DNA of 64,000 nucleotides. Source: Gnetum montanum (Eukaryota > Streptophyta > Gnetopsida > Gnetales > Gnetaceae). Below the pieces are notes generated by a model. The model made no database searches. It saw nothing but the letters and a program-made list of their open reading frames with translations, and had not been told where the DNA came from. This document shows positions 12,130 through 24,289 of this stretch, piece by piece (the stretch's first letter is position 1; each line of letters starts with the position of its first letter). The stretch lies in the NCBI GenBank assembly GCA_015680685.1, contig MNCI01004872.1, positions 2,045,523 through 2,109,522 on the forward strand. Direction: 5' to 3'. A program made the translations under genes and the position numbers.

Positions 12130-12799
12130 CACCTACAAGGAGAGATTCGTCCAGGAATTGATCAGATAAAGGACTCTCTTTCTTCTTGTCATCCCATCTT
12201 AGTTACGATAAGTGATCTATAACCACATTCTTCACACCTTTTCAATCTACCATCATAAGATCAAACTCCTACAAAATCACGAGCCACCGTATGACACAAG
12301 GGCTCACCATTGATTTATTCATCAAAAATTGGATGATGTTATGATCTGCATGCATAAACGCTTTATAGCCAAGCACATAGTGCCTAAACTTTTCTAAGGT
12401 GAACACCACTACCATCAACTCCTTTTCTGCGATGGTGTAGTTCAGTTATGCACCTACAATGCTCTGGCTTGTGTAGTGAATGTAATATGGATTTTTTTGG
12501 CCATCCATCTATGTAAGCACTATCCCCAAAGCATAATTTGATGCACCAGTCATCACATGAAATGGTCTGGACCAATCTGGTGCTTGAAGAATGGGGATTT
12601 CAATAATCTTTTACTTTAATTGCTAAAATTCTTCTTCACATGCAAGGGTCCAGACAAATGATGCATCCTTTTTTGTCAATTCTACCAATGGCTTGGCCAT
12701 TTTGAAGAAATTCTCGATGAAGTGTTGGTAGTAGCCAATATGACCAAGGAATGACTATACTTCTTTAACTATTTTAGGTTGATGGGTTATTCCTTGGAT
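12130..12799 (-). pseudogene. RT connection and RNase H of element A
   Basis: Downstream of RT the minus strand encodes the thumb segment (codons for the YYQHFIE/NFFKMAKPL pattern near 12680-12740). RNase H blocks follow: the ASDYALG strand around 12520-12560 and the AFMHADHN and FLMNKSM blocks near 12320-12370. The frame changes repeatedly. The ORF 12384-12575 is in a shifted frame. Confidence 0.6.
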
Positions 12800-13433
12800 G
12801 ACTCTTATTTTTTAGGGTCCACCTTGATTCCTACTTTTGAGATGCAATGCTCCAAAACTATGCCTTCCTAGACCATATGATGGCTATTTTTCCAATTGAG
12901 CTAGAGGTTTGTTTCAACACATCTCTTTAAAATTCTTGCTCAAGAAAATCCAAAGCTTGCTGGAACATAGCTCCATAGGTAGAAAAATCATCCATAAAAA
13001 ATTCTACCCTACTACCAATTTGTTGTTGGAAAATGCTAAGAACTAATCATTGAAATGTGGCTAGGGCATTGCATAGACCAAATGGCATCTGTCGGTAAGC
13101 AAAATTCCCCCAAGGACTTGTGAAAGTTGTCTTTTCTTGGTCCTCTGGTGAAATCAAAATTTGGTTATAGTCACTATAACCATCAAGAAAGTTGTAATAA
13201 CAGTGCCTAGAAATGGTGTCTAGCACTTGGTTGATGAAAGGCAACAGAAAATGATCCTTGAAAGTTGCCATGTTGAGTAGCCAAAAATTAATGCACACCC
13301 ACCATTTGCCTCCTTTCTTTGGTACAATCATGAGTGGACTGATCCACTCACTATTTGCAATAGGGTAGATGAATCTTACCTTGAGGAGTTTTTCAATCTC
13401 CTCTTTGACAATCTCTTTTAATTTGGGATTCAA
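12800..13433 (-). pseudogene. reverse transcriptase of element A
   Basis: 13047-13433 is open and starts at MNPKLKEIVKEEIEKLL, with IYPIANSEWISPLMIVPKK, then the DHFLLPF block, and SPWGNFAYRQMPFGLCNA near its end. The catalytic FFMDDFSTYG lies just beyond a frame break, with both aspartates at 12987-12992. RT copies the element RNA. The fingers and palm are nearly intact in this copy, better preserved than in G. Thumb codons continue to about 12700 with stops. Confidence 0.85.
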
Positions 13434-13929
13434 ATGTCATTGTGGATATCATTTTGACTTGACGGAGGGGTCAATGTATATCTGGTGCTGGCATATTCTT
13501 GGATCTATCCCAGTGAGTTTGGAATATGACCAAGCAAAGGTTGCTGATCACTTTTCCACAAATTTTATCAAATTTTCTTCTCTTCTGTAGCAAGCTTGGC
13601 ATTAATAATAACTAGCCTCCTATTTTTCAAAAATACATACTTCATTCTAGCTGATAGCACCTTCAATTCAAGGGGCTCTTATTTAAAATTGTCAAGAATT
13701 TTCAGCTTATCCCAATTGACATTATCATTTGCTTCTTTAGAGAGCTAGTGATGAAATTTCTTGAGTTCATCCATACTTGCAACATATTCGTACACTCATG
13801 CAACATATTCCATGGATAATGTACTATTGCTAGCATCAACTATCAGCCATTGGGTGCCTTTTTGTTTTTTGGCTACTATGTATAGACATCTTTAAATCTT
13901 AGCCTCTAGTGCACACTGCTTGCATGTAG

Positions 13930-14390
13930 AGATAGATGTTTACTTTACTAATCATAACTTCTGCACACAATGGCACCCTGAATTGCTATACGCAATATAT
14001 GGAACTCTCTTCTTCTCGATCTTTCTGAACTCATTTTCTTTTGATATTTCTAAGGAAAGATCTCTAATGCCTATTTTGGCATCAACAGTACTTAACCATG
14101 CCCTTTCCATAATTATTGGAAAGTCCCCCTTGTAGTTCCCCACTTTGATTACTAGGAAATTAGTGGGATATGACCACCCACAAATAGTAATGATGATGTC
14201 CTCAACTAGTCCCAATGACATAGTGATGGACTGGTCTGCCAATTCTATCCAAATGTTACTCTTCTTCAAGGGAGGAAGGTTTCACATTGTGTGCATCTCA
14301 TGCAAGATTAAATTAACACTAGAACCAAAATCAAGAAGATATTTACAAGGCTCATTCCCAATAATTTGCAAGTAAACTATGGGACTTCCA
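13930..14390 (-). pseudogene. aspartic protease of element A
   Basis: The active-site loop reads LLDFGSSVNLI (the family form in element C is LLDSGSRFNLI), so the Ser/Thr of D-[ST]-G is Phe. The open part 13952-14269 continues KKSNIWIELADQSITMSLGLVEDI, then TICGWSYPTNFLVIKV and GDFPIIMERAWLSTVDAKI, the substrate-side strands and the conserved [GR]xAWL block. Close equivalents are at 45780-46040 (E) and 62039-62330 (C). Confidence 0.8.
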
Positions 14391-14399
14391 AGGTCAGTT

Positions 14400-15149
14400 A
14401 ATTTTTTAGGTAGGTTACCAACTTGAATCTAATCAAATACAACATCTATTAGTATTATAGTATGGATTTGAGAAGGATTTTGGTTTGAAGGATACTTGGA
14501 TAAAGAGGAAATAGAGGAAGGTGGAGGAGCAGAGTTACCAACCACCAATGTGTCCAAAGGGTTTACTAGACTATGAGGTAAGAAGAAGGGTCTTTTCTTT
14601 GTTCATGGTTCTAACCTGTTTGATGGGTTAACCGATTGTAGGTTAACTTCCCTCGTAGCATTCTGTTGCTATGGTTGTGTAGGAAATTCACCTTAGATGG
14701 ATGGAGCATGTGGTAGTTATGCAGGAGGTGGAGGAGTAGGTGTAGGGACAGGAGGTACATGAGGATAGTAGGTGGCATCCCTCTTTGGATAGGAGAATTG
14801 GTATGTTTTAGGAAGGTAGTGGTGAGGTTGGTAAGTAGCAACATGACCAAAGGAGTCCCATGGAGAAGAAGGTTATTGAACATAGTAATCATAGGGATCT
14901 AGTTGCCGATAATGGTATTGTTGTCAAGGAGGTGGCAATGTCCACGATTGTGGTTGTAGAGGAGTTCCACTTGGATAGTATTGCTATGGTTGGTGGAACT
15001 GTCAAGGATTGCCTTGTGGATAAGGCAATCTTTTGGGCGTTTGCCTTTGTGTAAGTTGTAGATGTAAGGCATACACCATAGATTCCTACAAGTGTGATAC
15101 AACTGGACAACATCCCTTAGGATATTCATACTAGCAAACATCACATCCA
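14400..15149 (-). pseudogene. zinc-knuckle and proline-rich linker of element A gag
   Basis: Around 15085-15140 the minus strand encodes a remnant of the family's knuckle (C-x2-C-x-Y-x-[HY]-P-K-G-C) followed by a conserved segment ending RLPYPQGNP, matched in elements E and C. A long proline/glutamine/tyrosine-rich linker follows to about 14400. The knuckle histidine is replaced by tyrosine. The linker is low complexity, and several overlapping ORFs on both strands here are shadows. Confidence 0.6.
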
Positions 15150-16881
15150 CCATCATCATCTAAGTCGCTATCCACAGCCATCTCTATCATAGCCATTTTA
15201 CCTTTACTCTTAGATATGGCATGTTCAACCTCCTTATGCCTCTAACGCTCACGTTCACCACTTTGCTCCTTGGACTCTTTAGAAATTTTTAAGATAGCTT
15301 GAAACCTATCATCCATGGAGTTCCATAATTGATCAACCTTAGCCATAATTTCTGATTACAATTTTTGGAACGGCAAGGTTTTCTAATTAACCATCTCATC
15401 TCTGGTGAATTCATCCTCACTATCACAAAATTGAACCCCCTTCTTCTGAATAGAAGGGTTTCTATTGTATTCTTCTACACTTTCACATTTTCTTAGCTCT
15501 CCCTCTTCCTTGGCTACCTAATCAATTGATTTTTGAATCCAATGGATGCTTAACTCTATCAATATTCCTTAGGCATAAACACCAAGGGTTTTTCTGGTTT
15601 TAGACTGCAACTCATCTACTATGTGGCAAAGCTGATCAAGCTAAGAGTATCCATGGCTGGGACACCTATGCAATAAAGAATAATATTGACCAATATTAGT
15701 ATCCAAGGGCTTATGATTCTCTTGTTTCCACCCTTGAATATGTTTCCTTAAATTGGATACTTGGGAGTACGTTTGATATTTTTCATTGAATAATTCCAAC
15801 GTTGTACTCCACCACCTAATTGATTCTAGTTCCAAGGATTGGTACCAATTTTCTGCTTCCTTTATAAGTGTCCTTGGAAATTATTTTAGCTTTTGTCATT
15901 TTTTCTCAATATTTTGCAAGGCACATGCATCTTTAAAGGCTTGAGGATGATTTTTTGGATCAGCACCATATCCTCCCTTGAACTAAGGGATGTTGTTCAT
16001 ATCTAGCCTCTTTATTCTGCTATCCTTCATGTGCCTTGTTGGAATCCTCATAGCCTCTGCAATATTCAATATGCCTTGAGTAGCAAGTAGAGGTTTATCA
16101 AGGTCATGATGGCGGTGCCTATGATGTTCTCTATTAGCCCTTATTTCTCGATGATGGGCCTCTCTAGATTGCCCATGTCCTCAGTCACAATTGTTCCAAT
16201 GGTCCCTTCTATTGTTTTGGTCCCATCGATCACCTCCATCATGGTTATTTCTTCTGCAACCATGATCTGAACTAGATGAAGATGATGATGATGATGATGA
16301 TGATGAGGAAGAAAAAGGGGAACTTGCTCCATGTTAATGCTTATCACCCTTCCTTCGATGCTCATAACCACGATCGCAATCATGATCTCCTTTATCCTCC
16401 TTTTCTTGACTTGCTTCTCCATATCCATTTTTGTCATTGGATCTATTTTGACTAGAACCTAGATTATGGAATTTGGATTGTACATTCTAGTTGAGGGCTC
16501 CTTAATCAAAGTAAAAGAGAGGAGAATCACTAAATAAGTGCTCACCTTCATTAATTGGGCCAAGTGAAGATGGAAAAATATTTGACCCCTTGCCCTTCAT
16601 AAGCTCATGTTGGTACTCTAGCTGACAATCCCTTAATCTTTGTGCTTTAGTGGGATGATAATCCCTTGAGTCAAGATCTTACATCTTGTACACTCCATGA
16701 AGATGTTAAAGCTTGTGTTGCATTGCTAGAATAGATCAATCAAGTGGCAACACAATGTTGCCTTCCATATTGCACCACTGCATTAGTTCATCTTGAAGTC
16801 TAGATGAGCATATACCACCTGGTATTGTTGAGGCACTTGAACTATCCTGGACAAAGATGGGCTTCTATGAGAAGAAGACAT
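15150..16881 (-). pseudogene. gag of element A
   Basis: Starts at an ATG whose first codons are MSSS, equivalent to the starts in elements E (43185) and C (59325). After a serine-rich head comes VPQQYQVVYAH, then the EGN-VLPL block. A serine/acidic segment encoded partly by a GAT/ATC triplet repeat (16279-16306) follows. The capsid core includes IRRWSTTLELFNEKYQTYSQVSNLRK-type codons, open at 15641-15835 as RWWSTTLELFNEKYQTY. Downstream it becomes lysine/glutamate-rich. Several stops break it. The open minus frame at 16141-16437 is in a different frame from the capsid blocks and is probably a shadow. Confidence 0.75.
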
Positions 16882-17026
16882 TTTGTATTAATAAACTTGT
16901 AAACAATGTGCAATTAAGATTTAATTTAATGATAATAATTTTCATTTTCATAGGATTTAACTCTTAGGGTTTGAACAATGAGGTCACTAAGTTTCATTGG
17001 TTTAGATAGTGCATGAAGAACTACAA

Positions 17027-17044
17027 TCATCAGCAACAGCGCCA
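17027..17044 (-). promoter_or_regulatory. tRNA-Asp primer binding site of element A
   Basis: On the minus strand TGGCGCTGTTGCTG lies one base after the 5' LTR end and matches the tRNA-Asp complement except for transitions; the last few bases are more diverged. Shares the primer with elements G, E and C. Confidence 0.85.
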
Positions 17045-17045
17045 A

Positions 17046-17917
17046 TGATGAGTAGCAAGGTACCTCTACGCCCAACCATATGAATCACAGGTGTTCACAT
17101 GTGATCAAGTTGAATTCGATAGACTATAATTACTAAGTATACTAGAGTTAAACAATGCTTGCATGTTGTCCATTTGTTGTCTTCCTAGTCCCACTTGTGG
17201 AATGAAATTGTATGGTTAAGTGTGACTGAGGTGTAAGATTTCTATTATTTTGTGTTTTTATGAAATTACTCACCTAGAACAAGAATAAAACTAAGGGTGA
17301 TTAAATGCTCAATAACATAGGGTCTACTCTAGCCTAACACAAGTAACCATTCCCACTTCTCAGACACATCCTAAACTTCACGTAAACACTTCTAGGTTGT
17401 TAAATGCTAATTATTTCTGAGATACCAAGTGTCACACATATGTTTGAAGGGGTCATGCTTGTGTATTTTAATGATTTTCTTGATTGATCAAAATTAATTA
17501 CTGCATTAATAACATTAATGTAAATTTCATAAAATCACAACATATAAATGCATAAGAAAGAAAGTCTCAAGTGCTGCAAGGAATGGATCAAAGAGTTCAT
17601 CTTTATTGCCAACACAACGGTGTGTTCAGGTACATCAATGCCTAAATAAAGATCCATTCACACTTAGATCTCCTGCTGTGGGCACTTGGAAAACATTCTA
17701 ACTCTCAAATGAACAAACTACAAGAGTTTCACTACCTAACTGCCAAAAACTTACTCCCAATTGTGCACCTGGGCACTATATTTATAGACTCAAGAGTAAC
17801 CCTGCAATATCGAATGTACGATATTACATCTTGGGTTGTGATATCGTGTACCCGATATCATGTACCTAATATCGCGACCACCCCAATATTGGAGCATATG
17901 AAAAACATGATTTATCA
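17046..17917 (-). repeat. 5' LTR of element A
   Basis: Partner of 7902-8772, with intact TG and CA ends. The U3 array at 17815-17890 contains GATATC or near variants (GATATT, GATATCG, AATATCG) in the same places as the 3' copy. The minus-strand TATA box reads CTATAAATATAG at about 17775-17790. The LTR supplies the element promoter and RNA start. The two copies differ at many positions, pointing to an old insertion. Confidence 0.92.
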
Positions 17918-18960
17918 TGTGCCATGATGACTTAAGAGGTGGCCATTTTGATAGCAAGCATACTACTATCAAAATCCTACAAAGTAGATTTTATTGGTTC
18001 TCAATTTTTAAAGATGCTCATAAGTATGTCCAAGAATGTGATAAGTTTCAACAAATAGAAGCCATAACAAAAAGACAATAAATGCCCTTAAACCCAATTC
18101 TAATAATAGAACCATTCAATGTGTGTGGTATAGACTTTTTAAGACCATTTCCATCATCAAATGGATGCCAATACATTTTGGTTTGTATAGACTATGTTAC
18201 TAAATGGGTAGAAGGAAACGTTATTCCAAAAAATGATGTTAAGATAGTTGTAGCTTTTCTTAGAGAAAATATTTTAACATGTTTTGGTACTCCACAAGTG
18301 ATGATTAGTGATCAAGGAACTCATTTTGTAAATATAATAATGGTGAAATTCCTTAAGGCTTGTGAAATCCAACATAAGATAGCTACTGGCTATCATCATC
18401 AAACTAATGGTTAGGTAAAAAATGCTAATATAATTATATTTAATATATTAATAAAAACTCTATGTACTAAAAAAAAGGATTGGTTGAAAACTTACAAGAT
18501 GCACTCTAGGCTTATAGGATTACATAAAAAATAAGTTTATGATATTTAGCTTATCAATTGATTTATGGTAAACAATTTCTGTTGTCCGTAGAAATTAACT
18601 ATCAATCTTTACATTTAGCTCAACAATTGAATTCAATGAAGACATAAACCATGCCTCTAGAATAAATCAATTACATGAACTTGATAAAATGAGGTTTAAT
18701 GCTCTTGATAAGGAAAAAATTATAAAAAGGTAAATAAATAATTTACATGATAATAATTTTTTTAAGAAACACTTTTCCATAGGTGATAAAGTTCTTTTGT
18801 ATAATATGCAATTACATAAATTTCTAGGTAAGTTAACAACTATGTGGGAAGGCCCATAGCTACTTGTGCAACCACATGCTAATGGTAGTGTTTTAATTTC
18901 ACCTATTGATGATTCTCCAACTACATTCCTATTCAATGGATAAAGGCTTAAATTATGTTA
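17918..18960 (+). pseudogene. integrase zinc domain, core and C-terminus of element G
   Basis: Resumes the zinc domain (GGHF, then the CDKFQQ block around 17935-18060). The core is open at 18082-18414: PFNVCGIDFLRPFPSSNG carries the first catalytic Asp and VMISDQGTHF the second. The third catalytic residue would lie just after the HHQTNG block; there the expected Gln is a stop and the expected Glu codon reads AAA (Lys), so the DDE triad is incomplete. A C-terminal domain follows at about 18780-18960, containing IGDKVLLYN-like codons and WEGP, then SPIDDSPTTFLFNG. Integrase inserts the cDNA copy. Nonfunctional as it stands. Confidence 0.8.
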
Positions 18961-21480
18961 TCAATATCATATTAAAGAACTCAAAGAAGATGAATTAATA
19001 GATCTAAATGATCCAATTTACCCTAATCAAGATGAAATAAATGCAAAATATTCATTAGAAGTCCTAGCTTTGGATGCTAACCTTCAATTAGACTCTTATG
19101 TAATAATGTAAATTCCTGAATAGATTATTATAATTCTACAACTTTTACCTTGAAAAATGTAGAGGATAGTAGTATCTTCTATTGTTAGTTGGGACTTTAA
19201 AGAATTCATTTGCATCATATCTAGAATGCAAAGTAGAAGGATAACTCCTCTTACCTTGAGGTAGGTAGGTTTAAAGATAAAATCCATCTAGGTGTGAGCC
19301 TTAGAATAATTATTTTTTATATATTTTTTTTATACCATTTATTCTATTTTTTTTTATTTTCATGAACTAAGGAGATCATCACCAAGTTGGATGACTAGCA
19401 TCTATGATTGTTTCTAGTGATTACATTTTGAATATGTCAATATGGAAAATATGGTATCTCATGTTTGGACAAGCCATCAAAGTATGTTATCATGAGAAAT
19501 GTCATTAATTATTATAAGATCCTCCATCATATCTATATTTTCCCTCACAAGAACCTTATAATTCAAGTAGGCCTTACAATTTCAATTTGGTTTTAAAAAA
19601 AACATCAATAAATCTTTATCTGAATAAGGTCCCATAAGTACCTTCAATCATGAGTTGAACCACACTCCCACAAGAACCTTATGGTTGGAGTGATGCACAA
19701 GACTCATATTTACTGGCATCCCATAGGAACCTTCTTCCGTAACCTAGGTGTTATATGATGGATAATTAATTCCTAGTACTAACTTTCTCAGCCTTCTTTT
19801 TGGCTTGTGCATGACATAGGACTTGGTGGATTGATGTATTTTAATTTGATAATTCACTATTTCCTTTCATTCTTGCTCATTCTTCTTTATTGATTTATTT
19901 TGTCCCTTGTATAATGATATTTTTATTTTTCTTTTCTATTCCTCTTTTTATTCTTTCTTTTTGCTTATCTTTTCATTTTTCTTTTTTATGGTCATCTATT
20001 ATTCCTATTTGTGCAAGGCTCTTCCACATGCTTTCCATCATGCCTTCCATAGGTGTTAGTGGTCAAGATCCCTACTATGGTGGCCAATGATGGATACTAA
20101 CACTTGTTTGACCTAAGGCATTTAGTACACTATTTGTAATTGGGATATATAAAACCCATGGTAATTTTTTCTTTTTGGTATATCCCTTGACCATGCCTTT
20201 TTTTTAATAATTTCTTTTTGCTAATTAACCTAGGTATGATACATATCCTAGTTCAATTAGGGGGGATAACCAATTAATAAAGGATAGGATAGTAGGATAT
20301 AACCAACATGGAAATTGATCCAAGAGCAAGTTATGGAATGAGTTAGATGTAAGAAATGCATCCTAGATCCTTAAATCATAGGAAAGATTAAGACCTTGAG
20401 TTTATAAGACATTCTTGCACCTAATGAAGTAGACCTTGTGAGGTGATGTTAAGCCTAATCAATCCTAGGAAGGGGCCTTCCTAACTAAGTTATATGTAGA
20501 ATCCTATCCAATATAAGAATTTATTATAAATAGAGGAAGAAAAATATGTACATATTTTATAAATAAAATTATTATAATATCAATTAATATTATTTTTTGC
20601 AATTTAGGGCAATTAGGATAAGTACATTATCAATTAAGATCAAAGCATCAATGTCTATAGAGATTAAAAAGAATCCTAGAATGAGTTATATTGAGAGAAA
20701 TTGAGGGCTCAATGTCTTCCTATAAAAAAATCATGATATATAGATTCTAGTGATATAATTCGATATAATTATGATGAAACATAGACTTTCAATAAAAATT
20801 TCAATTTAATTAATATAAATTGATATGAATAATAATGGATATATCAATCTATATTGATTAGTTCAATCTAGTTTAAACACGACTAAATTTTGGCCAAAAT
20901 ATCACATCTGAATAATGTAGCCTCGATACAAATCAATATGTTAATTAGACATATCAATTTATGTATTCAAGATTGATTAAAATTAATATGTCTAATATCT
21001 TCTTAAGTGTTTTGGGTATTATCAACATGATCGCAATACTAATCGATATGTACATAACCTAAATTTGTTATATATTGATCTATACAATGTTTCTGTAAAG
21101 ATTGATCCAAAACATTAAGATTTATATCGAACTTGAAATAAGTCTCGACATCATTAAAATTTGAAAAAATAATAGGTTCATTATTAAGGTGATGGCTTTG
21201 CTATATAAAATCCATCACCCTAACCAAAAACATTATGCATTTTATTTGGGAACACAGGTAGCGCAATTTAGGACTCCTGCCTTTAGAGATTAGGGCCCTA
21301 ATTTTTCTTTGGATCTCTATCACAGAGCCCATCTAGGAGGGACCATGATGATTAATGGTTTCTAGTTTTCACATGAACCACCACTCTTTACTATTCATAA
21401 ACCAATAAGAAGAATTACTATTTGTTTTCTAGTTCTCCCAAACCATGAAAGCAATGTTAATCTTGTTTCTTTTGTTTTGT
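18961..21480 (+). other. Region 3' of G integrase; no gene recognised
   Basis: Codons resembling the acidic tail of Athila pol continue to about 19110. After that I see no sustained reading frame. 19890-20090 is an open but pyrimidine-rich stretch. 20540-21180 is very A+T-rich with many ATATCAAT/ATTGATAT motifs, like the presumed G 5' LTR, and a TATATAAA lies at about 21213. This could be a diverged LTR, but I could not align it to 2400-3291. Confidence 0.4.
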
Positions 21481-22640
21481 CATTAGTGCAGCTATCCATT
21501 ATAAAATGGCTACATCCACCAACATTAAACAGGAGCTACATGTATGTATGGGCTTTAGTGAGAATACTCTCAATAATTTTAGTCTATTAAATATTTGATT
21601 TTTTTGTAGGTGCCAAGGAGTGAATAGTTGAACATCACTCCATGGCACCACGAAGCCAACTACATCAAGTGGTTTAATCACACAGATGCAACGATCCTAC
21701 AAAAACTTGAGATAATGGACTATAGGTATTTCATTAGGTCCCTCCTCAATTGGTTTATCCAAGAGGAGGTTCTATAATTTTACTGGAACCTAAAACCCCA
21801 TCAAACAAAGGCCAACCCTCCATAACATTATTTAGTATCTTCTATTTGAAAGACAAGGATGAAGATCATGGCAGCTAGGCTATCAAAGTGATTTGGACTA
21901 CCAACCCATGGGAAATACATTTTTAAGTTAAATAAAAGCACAAAGGAGAAGTACAATCTCTTCCACCAATTTATTGGAGAGACCAACAGTGGTAGGCTTC
22001 AGGCACAAGGTTTGCATTTTATGAACCTCTAGCCTGAACACTGGGTGAATACAAGGATGATCGTCACCAATGTTCTTCCTTCCACTTAGACCACCTATGT
22101 GCTTAGCCCTCCAATTCATGTTATGAAGGCATTGAAGTATAGGGAGGAAGCAAATTTTGCTTACCTCCTGCTTAGGTATCTCATGTATCATTATAATGAT
22201 GATGCCTTAAAATTATGTTTTCCATTCCTTATTTAAGCAATCCTCCATAATTGTAGAGTTTCTAAGCTATAGACAAAAATGAAGGTACACCTCTCCATTC
22301 TCAAGAAGGATACCATTGCCCATTCTTTGAAGGTTTACATGAAGGTTGGCCCATTTGTAAAGGAATCCTAGGAACCTAGTTCTTCATTAGTACCAAAGGC
22401 TAGTCAATTCCATCAATTCTAGTATGAAGTTTGAACCTAGCTACACAAGCTCCAATCCACACACAGAGAGATCCTCATAGTTCTTTAGAAGGTTAGCTCA
22501 ACCATCACCATCATGGACAAAAGGGTGGTGGACATCTAAAAACATTTCCATCCCTAGATCCATGATGATGATGAAGGGGCAGAAAACTCTCATTTTGAGG
22601 AAGATATGCAAGTGGAAAGAGGCTTTGAGGCTTAATGCAA
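21480..22640 (+). pseudogene. Unidentified protein relic
   Basis: Reading the plus strand through about ten stops gives a continuous-looking protein pattern. Blocks include TPWHHEANYIKWFNHTDA (about 21640-21690), EIMDYRYFIRSLLNWF, LFHQFIGETNSGRL (about 21955-22000), and HVMKALKYREEANFAYLLLRYL (22120-22180) followed by LKLCFPFLI. The end is acidic (HDDDEGAENSHFEEDMQ). The pattern of a helical region with an LPFPxLI-like block resembles the plant transposon protein found as an extra ORF in Tat/Athila elements, but I cannot name it. The minus-strand ORF 21928-22191 is a shadow. Confidence 0.35.
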
Positions 22641-23029
22641 GCATCAAATTTTATTTTATTTTGTTATTTCATGGTTATGCAAACATTGTAGAGGGTGGAA
22701 AATTTTAATTTTGTATTGTCAATTTGATACTAGATAGTTAGTGTTCATATTCTTTTTGTTGTTGAATGTATACATGTTTAGATGTATTCAATTTTTGATG
22801 GCTGAAAAGATATTTGGGAATATCATAAGCATAATTCTATTTTTAGTTGAGTGCATATATATTAATATTTTTATTTTTATTAATTTCACCTTTGTGACTA
22901 GGCACTACCCATAGGATAGACAAGGGTTATGTTAAACCCTAAAATTACTTTAGTTTTAACATTATAATTTGGTACATTCTTTGGATAAAATTTAAGTTAA
23001 TGATATAGTCATCACTAATTATAACATGC
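22641..23029. other. Nothing recognised
   Basis: A+T-rich stretch between the protein relic and the LINE. No repeat, RNA gene or reading frame could be supported. Confidence 0.5.
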
Positions 23030-23149
23030 TTCTTTTCTACCTTAGAAATCATTTCGAAGCTTTATTTACTACTACCCCTATGAATATCTCTTCTTTTAAG
23101 GTAACTACTATTAATTATCTTGTTATGATTAATTCTACTATGTTGTAAA

Positions 23150-24000
23150 TTTTAGAAGTTAATGTTACTCAAGCTGAACTCCAAGAGGCATATTTTACAA
23201 TGAGCATTGGTAAGGATTCAAGTTATGACGGCTTTGCAATTGACCTTTTAGAAATCATTGGTATCTTGTTGATAATAATCTCTTCTTGGTTATTAGGAAG
23301 GCTATTCATGTTGGTTCTTTGAGGCCAAAATTAAATCATGGAATAATTTAACTTGTATCAATGTTTGGAAATCTTATTCATATATGCAACTAGTGTCCCA
23401 TCACATTTCTTAATATGGTTGACATTACGTTTGAAGAAGATTCTTTATTATATTATTTCTCCTCAACAAAAAAGTTTTATTTCCTAGTAGATATATTTTA
23501 AATAATATGTTTGTTGCTTAGAAAGGTCTCTAGTGGGCAGACAATAAGGATAAGGATATTTTCTTTATGAAGCTTGATTATGCACAGACTTATTACAATA
23601 TAAAGTGGAACATCATTTTTCATATCATAGCTAAACTTGGTTTTAGCCTTAAGTTTCTGCATATGGTAAAATGTTTATTCTCAAATGCTACTACTAGAAT
23701 AGCTACTACATTTGTTATCACTTTGCCCTTATCTATTCATAGATTAGTAAGACAAGATTGTCTTCTTTCACCTTACTTGTTCATTATTGCAATAGACTTT
23801 CTTAGCCATCAATTAAATTATGAGATTTAGAATAAGGCTATCATTAGAGTTTTTATTTATGCTCCTTAACATCAGCTTTTTACTATGCATTTTTCTGATG
23901 ACTATTTTTGCTATTCTACATCACCTTTTTTAAATGGACTAATATTGCTCTCTTTCTAGTTATGCTATTAATTGGACTAAAACCTTTATTTATAGTTTTA
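23150..24000 (+). pseudogene. LINE reverse transcriptase
   Basis: Characteristic blocks in order: VTQAELQEAYFTMSIGKDSS followed by DGFAID (about 23163-23250, the GKSPGPDG block); an open segment 23567-23830 with MKLDYAQTYYNIKWN (normally LDxxKAYD), LGFSLKFLHMVK, and VRQDCLLSPYLF (normally RGxRQGCPLSPxLF); and MHFSDDYFCYS, the FADD active site as FSDD, aspartates at 23897-23902. RT would prime directly on nicked target DNA. Multiple stops and frame shifts make it inactive. Confidence 0.85.
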
Positions 24001-24289
24001 AAATAATTCATTTTATTTACATGAAAAAAATTGCAAGGTAATTTAGGATTAAGATATTATTAAGATTTGGGAACTTCCCTTTCATTTTAAAGGATCTAAT
24101 TCAAAAATGGTATCTTGAATTCAAAAGAAAATTGATAAGTGGAAAATAAATCTCCTTACTCTTGTAGGCAAGTATCTAGTTTGCAAATCTATTTATGCTT
24201 CTACTCATGTGGAGTATTATTCATGTTCAACTCCCTCTCAAGCTACTTATTAGAAGATAGAATGATTATTTCAAGATTCCATGTTGTCT

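Larger units (their letters stand above)
7902..17917 (-). mobile_element. Athila-type Ty3/gypsy element A with both LTRs
   Basis: A 10.0-kb minus-strand element nested in the integrase of G. It has two LTRs of 871 and 872 bp starting TGATAAA, a target duplication TGTGA (7897-7901) / TGTGC (17918-17922), a tRNA-Asp primer site, gag, protease, RT, RNase H and integrase in order, and a 2-kb noncoding 3' section. All genes are broken by stops, so it is not autonomous now. Its gag, protease and pol-end motif are clearly of the same family as elements E (41994-46100) and C (58375-64000). Confidence 0.9.
2400..19300 (+). mobile_element. Athila-type Ty3/gypsy element G, split by element A
   Basis: A plus-strand element in the order 5' LTR, tRNA-Asp primer site (3295-3312), gag, protease, RT, RNase H, integrase. 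It is interrupted at 7902-17917 by the nested element A and resumes in the same reading frame at 17918. Athila assignment rests on the Asp primer site, the gag pattern, the FIDDFSIYG RT active site and the integrase C-terminus. All domains carry stops. The right end is not resolved: codons resembling the end of integrase fade out around 19080, and no copy of the 5' LTR was recognised downstream, so the 3' LTR is either lost or too diverged to see. Confidence 0.75.

Noticed and set aside
16141-16437. Histidine-rich protein encoded on the minus strand
   Set aside because: The His run is a frame-shifted reading of a GAT/ATC microsatellite that encodes a Ser/Asp run in the gag frame.
21928-22191. 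87-codon minus-strand ORF
   Set aside because: The plus strand has the more consistent protein pattern across 21480-22640; this ORF is its shadow.
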